From Linepithema humile (Eukaryota > Arthropoda > Insecta > Hymenoptera > Formicidae), in the NCBI RefSeq assembly GCF_040581485.1, contig NC_090131.1:4030001-4094000 (forward strand): a stretch of DNA of 64,000 nt. The letters are read 5' to 3'. Shown in pieces: positions 28,601 through 39,347 of this stretch (the stretch's first letter is position 1; each line of letters starts with the position of its first letter). The notes beneath the pieces were generated by a model that searched no databases, had not been told where the DNA came from, and saw nothing but the letters and a program-made list of their open reading frames with translations. The position numbers and the translations under genes were made by a program.

Positions 28601-31600
28601 GTAAGCTTCAGATGTTATTATTGGCAGTTAAATCCATCATGCATTACAATAGTGCAATCTAAATTGTGAAAATATATTTTTTCATATTATGTTTGATTTG
28701 TGGCGTAAATTATTGATTTTTACCGATGCGCTCTATTTGTAGCTTGCGGTGCAAGCTTGAGAGAACTGGAAGGCAACATAACGGGTCCTACAACTCTGCC
28801 TTTTAATCAAACTTCTTACGTCTGCAATTGGAAATTGGAACCACCTGAAAATATGATCAGTTTGTCTAACGACACCGGTTTAACACTGACAATAAAAGTT
28901 ACCGGCAACTTGGGCGGACACGAGAGTGAAAACAATATTAAAAGAAATTGCTTTTTCCCTCAATACATCGAACTTGAAGGTAAAAGATATTATTTGATAT
29001 TTTATTCTCCTTTATCGATGGCAGTTATTGGAAAAAATGAAAAAATCAGAAATTAATATTTTAAATCTGAATAAATCGATATAAAGTATAACTGTCAATT
29101 TGCAGATATTGGAATGTTATGCGGAAATATGACGGAACCTAAATATTTGAGAAGCCCGAAATTAGTCAATGATTTAACGGTAATGTATTATTATTTATTT
29201 TATTATTTATGCATGTTTTTTCAGTGTTAATTAAAATTTTTCCTCCAAAAGACGTTTAATTATAAAATTAATAATAAAATAAAAAATATTGTTGACTTTC
29301 TGATAGAAAAAAACTGTCACTAGTCAGGCTTAAAAGTATCTCAGTTAACTCAATTTTTTAGATTAAATTTTTGTTATACACTAATTTATATTATATAATT
29401 TTTAACTATTATAATTCCCAACCATTACAGTTTCAAGAATTTTTCAGTACAATAAACTAAAATTGTTTATTTCAATGTCAAGTACAAACAGAAACAGAAA
29501 TCTATTAATTTTTAGGTAATGAACGGCACTTACGGAAAACCTATAAATTACAATATATATTATAAATGGCAACCTTGTGGTGGTATTTTACGAGGCCCAT
29601 CTCATACTATCAAAGCACCAAAGAATATTCTTAATCCGATAAACTGCGCTTGGCACATAAACTATCCTGAGAACGAGATAATTAAACTCTCTTTCGCCAA
29701 ACTTCAACTCCACGATAATTGTGACGTAAATTACCTCATTGTCAGGTAGGCTACTTTATATTTTTTATCAAATTATTATCGATCTATTCTACATTCGTCA
29801 TGTTTATCTATAATTAGAAACGACGGACCAACGGCACCGCAAATTGTAAGGTACTGCGGTCTTTCGGCAAGAGTACTTGGCAATCTTAACATTACTAGCC
29901 TATCGAATCAATTATGGATAGAATATTATACATCTGTCGATGTAAGTGATTTCGAGATTAATTTGGAAGTCGCCAGCACCGGTTGCGGGGGATCATTACG
30001 CGGTGGCAGTCGTGCAATTTTATCGCCAGGGTAATTTGCTTCCGATAAGACAGACACTGCAATACTACACTGCTTTAAAGAAAAATCACTTAATAACACT
30101 TTTGCAATGTCGCGTAGATTTCCTAAACAATATCCAAATAACGCTGAATGTACGTGGGAAATTTTCGGTGAAAATGGATATCACATAGGTTTGGTCTTCG
30201 CCGATCGATTCGCCGTGGAAGCTAGTTCGAATTGCGAGAAGGATTATGTAGAGGTCTGATCATTACTATTTACATGATAAATATAACTTATTATCATTTA
30301 TTAACATTAACGATATTTTTGTAACAAAAAAATGTTGGAAATTATTAGTGATAAATGTATTATGTTATGCAGGTATTCGATTGGATTAAAATTAATAATG
30401 CTGTTGGGGAATGGAAAAGTCTCCAGAAAGTTTGCGGCAGGAGCACATTTCCACCCTTTAACTCGACGTCGAATCGCATGAAGGTGATCTTCCATTCGAA
30501 CGAGGCGATACAGTTGGATGGTTTCCGCGCCGTCTGGAGCGAGAATTGCGGCGGTATTTTCCAGGCCACCGATAACGTCAATGTCATCCAATCACCGTCG
30601 TATCCAAATTTCTATCCACCCAGCGTGTTCTGCAATTACACCATCATTGCGCCAGACGAAGACATTATTGTCGAGTTCACTGACTTTCAGCTCGAGCGTG
30701 GTGAGTGACAATTATCTCTCCGCCATTCCTTTCCCCCGTGATGGAATTACCGCGGGCAGTAGCTACATTTCATGAAGCCACGATAATGTTTGAGATACCA
30801 GCACAATTTATTATCTGTAAATAAGAAAAACCTGCGAAATCAAAATTAATTAATTTTGACAGGTCGCGGAGATTGTCGTTTTGACAACATCACTATCATA
30901 ACGGAAAATATGCGTATGGTAGAAAATGTGGAGACTTTCTGTGGCAGCAACAAGCCGCCGCTTTTGAGGTCGACTTCAAAAGTACAAATTATCTTCATGA
31001 CGGATAAATATGTGCAGCGAAGTGGCTACCAATTTAAATATTTCCTGACTAGTAAGTTTCTCATTTTTTATATATTAATCGGTCATTACGAAAATTACAC
31101 TACGGACAATAGAGAACGCACTAATTACCAGAGAATGTAATTAGATTAATGTACAAAATACGATGGATGATAATTTGTCGAGGAAATTATTAAGACAATG
31201 ATAGGAAAAGAAATAATGAAATCGTTGTAATTAACAGAATGTGGTGGTATAATTACGCATCCCACTGAACTGAAACCTTTGATGCACGGAAACGAATACT
31301 TTGGACGCATGAATTGCACTTGGATCATTAAAGCGCCACAAGGGAAGAGCGTACTTCTACGTTTCGAGAAGTTCGTTCTCGAGTACAGCACACAGTAAGT
31401 TTTAACGAATCCACATCAAACGTATCTTCATTATTTAATTTCATTAAATCAATTCATTTCATTATTGCCAATTTATAGTTGCTACTTCGATGATGTCGCC
31501 GTTTATGAGGGTGATTCAATACTAATCGACAAACGGATGGGTCAGGTTTGCGGAAACTTGACTGAACATTTACCTACGTTCAAGTCAGAATCCAATTCCA

Positions 31601-34600
31601 TGGTCGTTAGTTTCAATTCTGATAGTTCGCAACATTTTGAAGGTTTCACGGCCAAGGTATTGTCTATTATTAAATATCATTTTATCGCATTATTTAATAT
31701 AAACCTGTTAATTAGTAATAACAAGTGTCGCATATTTGCGATCGTTATTTGAGAGGAAAAGTGAATCTTTTAAATCCATGTATAAATTAGAAAAAAACTC
31801 AACAATTTTCACTGAATGATTTAAAAGTGAGTGCAAATATTTAAGTTAAAATTAAAAGAAATTATAGCTATACTAACTATACCTATGAAAAACAGTGTAC
31901 ACACAATTAGAACAACTTTAACTTTAAAACTAATTTTCTAATAATTAACGAACTTAATTCACTTTTCTTCTGAACCCTTCATTTAATGGTTATTATTTAA
32001 TTTACTTGTCGACTAAATTCAGATAATGGTTGTACTAATGATAGTGGAAAATTTTAGGTTCTATTTACAACAAGTCCAGCTGACGGTTGCGGAGAGTCTA
32101 TTAATATGACTTCGATCCGATCTAAATCGTTCAGAACTCAACGAGCGGCAATTTATCAATCGTTCGAAGAGTGCCATTGGACTGTCGTGACATCGCCGGG
32201 CAAAAATATTAAATTTACTATAAATAGTATAGATATCAAGAATTCAACTAATAATAACACGCGAAATGACATATGTACCGGTGATTTCCTTGAGGCAAGT
32301 TTGAGCTCACTGATAAGTATTTTTTAGAAATACTGATAACAAGATATTACATTGTGTGTGCTAATGCGTAGATGGAATATTTTACGCAAAACGTCAAACA
32401 GATAAAATCGTTAACGTAAGATAGCTGAAATAAGCAATTTCTTGTTCTCTTGAATACAGTTTGGAAAATTAAAATCGATGGAAAAGGATTTTCATTGTGT
32501 TCGTATTAATTGAAATTGTCGTGTGTTTTATTATTATCAGATTCGAGATGGCAGTGGACTTTATGCCCCACTTTTGGGTCAATACTGCGGCAACACGTTG
32601 CCACTTCCCGTAGTATCTTCCACAAACTCACTATGGATTAGATTTTATACCGACGGTACTGCTGTAGGAGCCGGTGCGACAGCTACCTTGGATGTTGTTG
32701 ATTGTAAGAGATGTTGTTTCGTGTCAATTTACTCAATATTTTATTATATAAAACAAAATACAATCAAACAGTAGTAATTTATTCTGTTTTATGATAAATA
32801 TTTTAATTTTCACAAATTTCTACTTTTTTGTCAACTATTTTTCTTGATTTTAACCGTAGTTTTACTTGTGTAATTTTGTTACAGCATTATGCGGCTTGAC
32901 TACTCGAACAGTGAACGAAACGACGCAAATACTTACGTCGCCAGGTTACCCGAATACGCATACATTTGGTACACAATGTCGCTGGAACTTACGACACCCC
33001 GACGAATACTCTGACAGACTACGAATTCGATTTATAGATTTCGAAATGGCAGATTCTAACAAATGCGAGACCGAGTATTTAGAAATTACTGAACAGAAGG
33101 CAAGTGTTGGACAGATAATATTTTCAAGTGTGCTTATTCTGTATGGAGAGTTTGCTAATTAATGTCTGTTTAAAAATATATAATTCTTTGATGATTGATA
33201 TTAATTTGTAATCAATCAGTGAAATATAACTATTGTCTTCTTTTTAATAATTATCAGAGATTCATAAACGAAGGCTTCGGAACGGACTTCATTTATAGTG
33301 GCACGAAAAATCATCCAATTAGCATAGAAATGGTAAGATTGTTAGAGTTGTATTATCAGTATAAAAAAATGCATTTTATTTTATCAATTATTTGTATATT
33401 TTTATGTTATATATGTCATCTTATTTTCTTTTCAGGGTAGTCGTCTACCTTATTCCTCATATAAATATTGTGGCAACGAATTGCCACATGATTACTACAG
33501 GTATCTAATTATACCTCTAAATTTCATTGAGATGTTATACATATATTCTTATCAAGATTATCTCAAATCAAATATTTTCCCACAGTTATGGCAACAGCAT
33601 ACAAATTTCGTTTAAATCAATGTCCAATGACCACAAAGGCTTTAAGCTGGAATATGATATAGCAAAGTGCGATCGGAATTATACGAGCGAACAAGGACGA
33701 ATTTTCCATCACGGATTTTCGAATTGCTGGTTCACGATTACCGTTCCGGCAAATCGCACTATTTCTCTCTACTTTAATCAATTCAGCATTTATGATGCAG
33801 ACCACTGCATACACAACGCGCTGCAAGTACGTTAACTTTCTTAATTCCTATGAAGAAAATTGTAAAACTTAAAATTGTATTTAATTTACATAGAAATTTA
33901 ATTTAATTGTTTACCATAGCAGAAATTACCTAAGCAACATAAAACTCGTTTTCATACGCGCAAAGGGATGCTTGCTGCAAGTTTAATTGTTTTAATAAAT
34001 TTGTGCGTGCCATAGGTTCATGACGGTGACTCCAGCGGACCGCTTCTAGCGACGTTATGCAGCACGGCAATACCAAGCCCGATTTTCAGCACCGGCAACA
34101 AACTCACTTTGCATTCCTGGACCGAGAGCGCCAGCTCTTTTCAAAGTTACGACATCATTTACACGACTACGGATGCAGGTACGACGCAGGTCGTTCGTAG
34201 CAATATGCACAAATCCCTTTCTCCGTTGCATCCGATTAATGCACGCCGTCAAACGCGGGGAAATTGCAACGCGCGTGCGATGATTTACGACGCTGCGGCG
34301 CCTCCCGAGATACGCGCTCGCGAGGCGTCGCGGTTTATTTTCACGCGCGAAAATCCGATTGCGACATCGCATTCAAATATCGCACGCGCATTATACCACA
34401 GATGAATATACATACATATGTAGATCGGCGCTCCCGCGTTGCCTCATAAAATACTTGAAAAGAGAAAATTGCGCAGGTCGTGGCTGCGGTGGTCGTATAT
34501 TCAATTATGGCGGCAGATTTACGTCGCCGTTGTACCCCAGCATATATCGCAACAATACTGTGTGCACTTGGGACGTTAGCGTGCCGCGAGGCTTCAAAAT

Positions 34601-35242
34601 CATTCTCCAGTTTCTCGTCTTCGACATCGGCACGAAGAAGAACTGCGGCAGCAATAATGTCAAAGTTTACGACGTACTTCCGAACGAACAACTTTTACGC
34701 AGCACATATTGCGGTGGAGTAAGTGCTTTCGTAAAATAAGATATATTTGAAAATTACCTATAAATTCTGCAAATTTGAAAATTGCTTAATAATTGATTAT
34801 TTAGAAGAATTCTTTAGTCTTTTTTCTTCTGGCCAGAATTTATTATATAAAACTAAATTTCTATTTTTTTTAAATCATATTTTAAGCATTTCTAGAAATT
34901 TTTTTATACAATATACACTACATAGTTTAAAGTAAAATTAAAATAGTTTTATTAATTACAATATATAATATTCTTTTTTTTATTAATAGGATGACCCAGC
35001 GAGGGTAGAAGCTGACAGTAATCGAGTTCTCGTTCGATACTCTTCGACGGTGAATAACATTGGTACAGGATGGGTTATTGCATTTATGGCACAATCTACT
35101 AGTAAGCGCAAACAATCATCTCTACACGATAAGACATTTCAATTTTTTTATTTATAAAATTGTGTAAGTGTGTATGATAAAAGATAATAATTGTGAAATA
35201 ATATTTTCAGCGCATCCCATCGATATATTGAGCAATTATTGA
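15390..35242 (+). CDS. Cubn: Cubilin, complete gene in 53 coding exons (3,734 aa predicted)
   Basis: Giant peripheral endocytic receptor that binds many protein ligands at the cell surface; in vertebrate kidney/gut and in insect nephrocytes it acts with amnionless and megalin-type receptors. I joined 53 exons by splice sites and phase; lengths sum to 11,205 nt (3,734 codons plus TGA), with every junction in frame. Order: signal peptide (MASTLRWFLLLHLGLCVAW), a conserved cubilin N-terminal region with coiled-coil heptads, 8 EGF repeats (about residues 167-511), 27 CUB domains (about 512 to the end). No transmembrane segment or GPI signal is visible at the C-terminus, which ends HPIDILSNY; this matches the family, where amnionless supplies the anchor. 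Length agrees with known cubilins (about 3,600-3,750 aa). The start ATG at 15,390 is chosen because it opens a signal peptide and splices in frame into the conserved PVLESRDGHLTIS block. Details are in the sub-entries below. Identity is very secure; a few single exon borders could shift. Confidence 0.95.
16651..18878 (+). other. Cubn: Cubilin EGF cluster, 8 repeats (exons 5-10)
   Basis: Exons 16594-16734, 16800-16903, 17170-17317, 17441-17683, 18056-18368 and 18736-19058. Eight six-cysteine EGF modules can be read in order, starting ECQSNPCQNDGTC, NECARFVGTDLGCQ, ICNTENSEALCGEHGVC, ECALNHPPCSVNP, ECLINNGGCSTSP, GCAINNGGCHPLATC, VCTSNPCVHGTC and PCTPNPCRNNGIC. Modules 2, 4 and 5 carry the DxxE calcium-binding start (DVNEC, DVDEC, DIDEC) with the matching hydroxylation-type NxxGS/T loop in some. 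The count of eight equals that of human cubilin. The last EGF and first CUB share exon 10. Confidence 0.9.
32295..32540 (+). other. Cubn: GC-AG intron in cubilin (between exons 44 and 45)
   Basis: Exon 44 must end ...GGT GAT TTC CTT GAG and exon 45 starts ATT CGA GAT GGC after ttattatcag, restoring the CUB sequence DFLE-IRDGSG in phase 0. The donor is GAG followed by gcaagt, so the intron starts with GC. No GT donor in phase is present nearby. The rest of the donor (gcaagt) matches the strong consensus expected of GC-AG introns. Confidence 0.85.
33100..33257 (+). other. Cubn: Second GC-AG intron in cubilin (between exons 46 and 47)
   Basis: Exon 46 ends ACT GAA CAG AAG followed by gcaagt; exon 47 starts AGA TTC ATA AAC after ttatcag. 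Joining them in phase 0 keeps the CUB25 frame open (YLEITEQK then RFINEGFG). This is the same hexamer donor as the GC intron 0.8 kb upstream. The surrounding CUB is diverged, so the precise border is a little less certain than for the first one. Confidence 0.7.
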
Positions 35243-35354
35243 TATCGGTAAGAAGACATCAAGACTGTGACAAGTGGTGTTTAGAAATAAGAAATTTAAT
35301 AGCAGACATTAGTAAGGAAGACATCTTTATACAATTAATCACATAGATAGACAA

Positions 35355-35364
35355 AATAAATAAA
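35355..35364 (+). terminator. Cubn: Overlapping polyadenylation signals of cubilin
   Basis: Two overlapping AATAAA hexamers (35,355-35,360 and 35,359-35,364) lie about 115 bases after the cubilin stop codon, on the same strand. They are the first canonical signals after the stop and probably set the 3' end of the mRNA. Confidence 0.6.
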
Positions 35365-35500
35365 GTCGCCCCACGTAGCACGCATTATCATTTGATACCT
35401 TCACCGGCACCGTGATAAGACACGATAGTATGCGAACGTAAGATAATTGATATCTGAATGTTTTCAAAAGTCCCAGATTTTAAATCGAAGTATTAAAATA

Positions 35501-37052
35501 TTAATGTTCTGATTTCGCACACTGTTCACCGTCTACTTGCGCCGAGCAATTTTCTTCATTTTCATCCTCACTTCTCGTATTCTCGTCTTCATCAGCCTGC
35601 TCATTTTCTTCGTTCGAATTTCCATTTGCATTTGTTTGTTCTTCCTCGATGAGATTTTCTTCCGCCTGCTCGTTTTCAATCGCCTCTTCTTCTTGTTTTA
35701 CTTCGCGCTTCTTCCTGTTTTTCTTATTCTCTTTCGTTTCTCGAGCTTTTTGTTTATTTTTCTTTGTACTTTGCACAGTTTCCTCCTGTTCGGAATTAAC
35801 TTCAATTAAATCTTCCTCGGCTTTTTCAGACTCCGTATTCTTTGGTACCTTCTGCTTCTTCTTTCTCTTATCAGACTCGGTCTTTTTATTTTTTTTATTA
35901 ACGACATCCTGAGCATTTTCAGAAGTTTCCGATTTGGAACGCTTTACTTTTTTTTTGCTTTGGACATCAGCATCTGCATTCTCTTCAATGTTTTTTACTT
36001 TCTCAACATTTTTCGTTTTCTTTTTGTTCTTTTCTTCTTTCAAGCTCTTCTTCGATTTTTGGCGAATCTCAGAATCCTGCGAAGCTTCGGATTGTTGTTC
36101 GGATTTTTTTGACTGTTTGGTCTTCTTGTCTTTCTTGCTTTGTGCTTCTGTCTTTGTCTTATCTTTCGAATGTTTCGATTCGGTATTTGTGTTTTCTTTT
36201 TCATTTATCACTTCAACTTTCTCCTCACGTTTGTTTCGCTTATTCTTTGACTTCTCTGACTTGTAAGAATTTTTTGCTTCTGTGTATTTTTCGGAAGGAT
36301 TTTCAACGTCCTGTTCTGATGAGCTGCTCTTTCTTTTTTTTTGCTCTTTTACATGTTTGTCTTTTTCTCCTGATTGATGTTTATTTCTAAAAAAAAAACA
36401 CTTTAATTAATTAATAACACAGAAAATTATAAGTTCGAAATAAATAGTATATAATAATTAATAAATTATATTTTAATCTTTAAGACAGCAATTTGTATTT
36501 GTATTTATTTTATAAAAACCTAATTATGATTTAAAAGATCTTCATGAGTTTTATCTAATATTGATAAAATAAAACATTAAATATTTTTTAAAAATATAAA
36601 AAACGGGTTTTTTTATTTTATTATCAAGTACTTACTTTGTATGGTGTTTTACATCATGTTTCTGTTTCTCATTGCTGTCTTTATTTTCTACATCTTTGCT
36701 CGATTTCTTTGCATAAGTTTCTGATACAAGTATTGTAACTAATAAAAGCGCAGTCAGCAATATCCACAGCCTAAAAAAAGAAAACAGATTTTGCTTGTCC
36801 ACTTTCATAATAGAATAAATTTTCCCATAATAAATTAATAGAATAAAGATTGATATATAATCGATAAACTGCTATTAATATATATTAAATATATAAAATT
36901 TATAGATACAAATATTTTAAAACAATTTTTCTCAAGCAAACATTTATTACAATCTTAAAATCTTCAACGTAAAGTCTATCTTAACAGTTACTTTTCAAGT
37001 TGAATTTCTGTCGCACATCAGAAACGTCTAAATAATATTTCGCTTACCGCAT
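35501..37052 (-). CDS. Secreted Lys/Glu-rich low-complexity protein, unassigned (3 exons, 341 aa)
   Basis: Minus-strand exons: 37048-37052 (ATG CG), 36636-36770 and 35501-36386, spliced at gtaagc, gtaagt and standard acceptors; 1,026 nt in frame with TAA stop. The protein opens MRLWILLTALLLVTILVSE then TYA-KK, a clean signal peptide with a likely cut after residue 22. The rest is almost entirely charged and polar: a long Lys/Ser/Glu-rich region with many KK, KKK and SK repeats, then an acidic Glu/Asn/Gln/Asp tail of about 60 residues containing the only two cysteines, close to the C-terminus (ENCSAQ and EQCAKSEH). No folded domain is visible. Internal composition alone would suggest a nucleolar or KEKE-type nuclear protein, but the spliced N-terminus predicts secretion or ER residence. 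It is convergent with cubilin, stops 258 bases apart. I do not recognise the family and give no function. Confidence 0.8.
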
Positions 37053-37157
37053 TTTAATAAATTTTAAGTTCCACTTATTTACACCTTGATTTTCTGCGCA
37101 CGAATAATCACGGGAGGAATTTGATACAACACTATCTTTCCTCAAGTATTACTTGCT

Positions 37158-37168
37158 CCTTATATCTC
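37158..37168 (-). promoter_or_regulatory. TATA-like box for the Lys/Glu-rich gene
   Basis: Read on the minus strand, gagatataagg lies roughly 110 bases upstream of the ATG at 37,052. That is a plausible distance for a TATA box plus a short 5' UTR. AT-rich surroundings make chance matches common. Confidence 0.25.
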
Positions 37169-38911
37169 GTTGTCTTCCAAGATATCTCGATAAATATGTC
37201 GTGTACATTTGTCACTGGCGTTACAAAGTCGATATCGTGAATGCTATCTGATTGCGAGCCAAATCTGCGATGTGGCAAATTAAAACGCTAGCACATGTAA
37301 TGTATGCAAACTGTGAGGATTAAATGTTAATGCATCTCTCCGATTCAGTCACGTCGCAGATGTGACCTTTAGAGAGGTTTAGAATGTAATACGTCGATAT
37401 GAGATAAACTCGAGTTTCCAGTAATATATTGTTTTTGCCTGCTATCGTATATATTTCATACGCTGCAACAGACATAAACCAAACTGAAATATGTTTGAAT
37501 TCGTAGATATCTTATTAAGATAGACATCTAATCTAATATCAATAACAACTGGCTTCCACTTTACGTATTTTCTGACGTTAATAAGCACTCGAACAGTGTG
37601 TATATGTAATAAACAATTGCAATTGTTCATTCCAGGCATTTTTTCGAGAAGCTTTGATTAAAACGTGATTAAGGAAAAACTTTCTATGACATTTATACTG
37701 AATTAGTTGAATTAAAGTTGATAAGCTTAGACGATATATATAAAATACTCTCGCAAAGAGATAACTCAGATTTTTCAATCTTTTTAATGGCAAATGTGGA
37801 ACGAATTGTAGTAAGATTTATTTTAATAAAAAAAGGTTTATTTTTTATAGTAATCTAAACGCATTACTGTTAAAATTATATGAAATTATAAACTTTTTTA
37901 TTGTAATTAATATTTCAAATAAATTACAAATAGATTTTTTATGACTTGATTTATATTTTTATTAACATCATATTTGCTAATACTTAAATCTACCTAAATT
38001 TATTTAATTTATCTCGTATTTCTACACATTTTTGAGATTTCTCTCATAATTTATTTGTATAATTCCAGTTAATATTTTTATACTATCTATTCGTCGTACA
38101 CAATTTGCGTCATATATCTATATGTGTATAGTTGCAATTGTTCTTATCGCATTTGTCAGGTCATCGTACCATTTATCTCTTTTCAATATTAGTCGCTTTC
38201 GCGGATTTTGCATCGTTCTAAGTTTAGATAAATGTATCAATTGCGTATAATGTTTAATACATAAGTTTAAAATATAGCAAATTAAGATTTCAAAACTAAA
38301 AAAAATAATTTCATGTACACAATAAAAACGTCACCCGAAAAATGGTTTGCCTTTATGCAAAGTTACGAGTTTATAATTTTTAATGAACTGAAAATGTTTC
38401 CATAAGCACGAATTTTGAATATATTTATATCACATTACATTCATATAATTATAAGCAACACATAAGATAAATAATGAATCTCGCAAGAAAAAAACGCAAT
38501 AAAATTTTGATCTATTTATTCAGTAATAATTGCTTACTACAATTTTCATGAAAAAAATTAATTTCTGTGAGAAAATAACTTCTCTTAAGGTTCCACGTAA
38601 TAAAAACAATAGTATTTTCTTCAATTGCAAAGTTTATAACTAATTTCTACAAATATATTAAACGTGACAGAAATATTGCAATGTATGCATGCAAACATAT
38701 AAGAACACAATCATTAATGTAGAAATCTTATATACGTATTTGTAAGAATACTAAAATACTTAATTTATTAATATATAAAGTACTTTGTCCGCGAATAAGG
38801 AGATAAGATTAAAAGAAAAAGTTAGTTTGATTAATAGAGTAATGTATGGGTATAACAATGACAAAATATTAATAAAAAGACTATAAGAACTACATATAAC
38901 AGAACGAAAAA

Positions 38912-39347
38912 AATTTCTTTATTATTAAAAGATATAAAATGGAATGTTTTAGCCCATTTTCGGGCCTTCTTCAGTCTAGCAAGACCATCTTTGGTTTAAC
39001 AGGCATGTAATCCAATTGACATGCGGCTGTCACCGCGATGTAATCGGATGTAACGTGATTGATACTTGCGCGTAAACTTGAACTCTTGTCATTTCTAAAC
39101 TCTCGAGTATTGATCATACTTCACGCCAAATTGCCAAAAAATTTAGCGAAAATAGTCCACGTGGACTCTTAAGTGTTTGATTAACAAATTGGGTCGCGCT
39201 CAGTATAAGGGTTCAATCACGTTACACCTGTCGGCACGTCGATGAATGACAGCTGACAGCCGCATGTTCAGGTTGATTATCGATTATAATGTCAGACTGA
39301 AGAGCCAAAACGTTTTATAATTTGTAACTTTTGATAATAAAGAAATT
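38912..39347. mobile_element. Inverted-arm element resembling Penelope-like terminal repeats
   Basis: The two ends form an imperfect inverted repeat of about 55-65 bp. Left arm (minus strand) and right arm (plus strand) both read AGACTGAAGA, then a short GC segment, AAAAC, an AT-rich stretch and AATAAAGAAATT outward. The left arm has a GCCC/GGGC stem after CTGAAGA. A second shared block, catgcggctgtca with a nearby gtaacgtgattga, continues the inverted symmetry inward, so the whole looks like two head-to-head copies. The CTGAAGA-stem-AAAC pattern resembles the hammerhead-ribozyme motif in Penelope-like element terminal repeats. The family call is inference. No reverse transcriptase or GIY-YIG coding remains. 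A MITE is the alternative. Confidence 0.5.

Larger units (their letters stand above)
18879..35242 (+). other. Cubn: Cubilin CUB array, 27 domains (exons 10-53)
   Basis: First cysteine of successive CUBs (genomic): 18879, 19524, 20162, 20567, 21159, 21615, 22253, 22734, 23106, 23565, 24008, 24591, about 24920 (no Cys), 25795, 26244, 26857, 27458, 28042, 28745, 29576, 29984, 30547, 31240, 32088, 32890, 33668, 34485. Exon ends from exon 11: 19347-19697, 19885-20038, 20151-20341, 20408-20924, 21157-21382, 21482-21799, 21868-22028, 22251-22586, 22732-23240, 23352-23744, 23849-24119, 24238-24504, 24589-25100, 25273-25468, 25787-26158, 26242-26435, 26571-26722, 26841-27029, 27121-27302, 27453-27671, 27770-27916, 28040-28115, 28247-28358, 28441-28600, 28743-28979, 29106-29179, 29516-29745, 29818-30030, 30118-30253, 30373-30700, 30863-31051, 31238-31394, 31479-31656, 32058-32294, 32541-32703, 32885-33099, 33258-33332, 33436-33500, 33586-33826, 34016-34178, 34477-34718, 34990-35101, 35211-35242. 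Most domains show CGG start, SPxYPxxY, CxW, the calcium-site (F)DYxEI region and YCG. Domains 18-19 and 24-26 are the most diverged. CUB13 lacks the first disulfide. Confidence 0.9.

Noticed and set aside
35537..36390. Plus-strand frames full of Phe, Leu, Ser and Cys
   Set aside because: They are the antisense of the Lys/Glu-rich gene: Lys and Glu codons read backwards give Phe, Leu and Ser.
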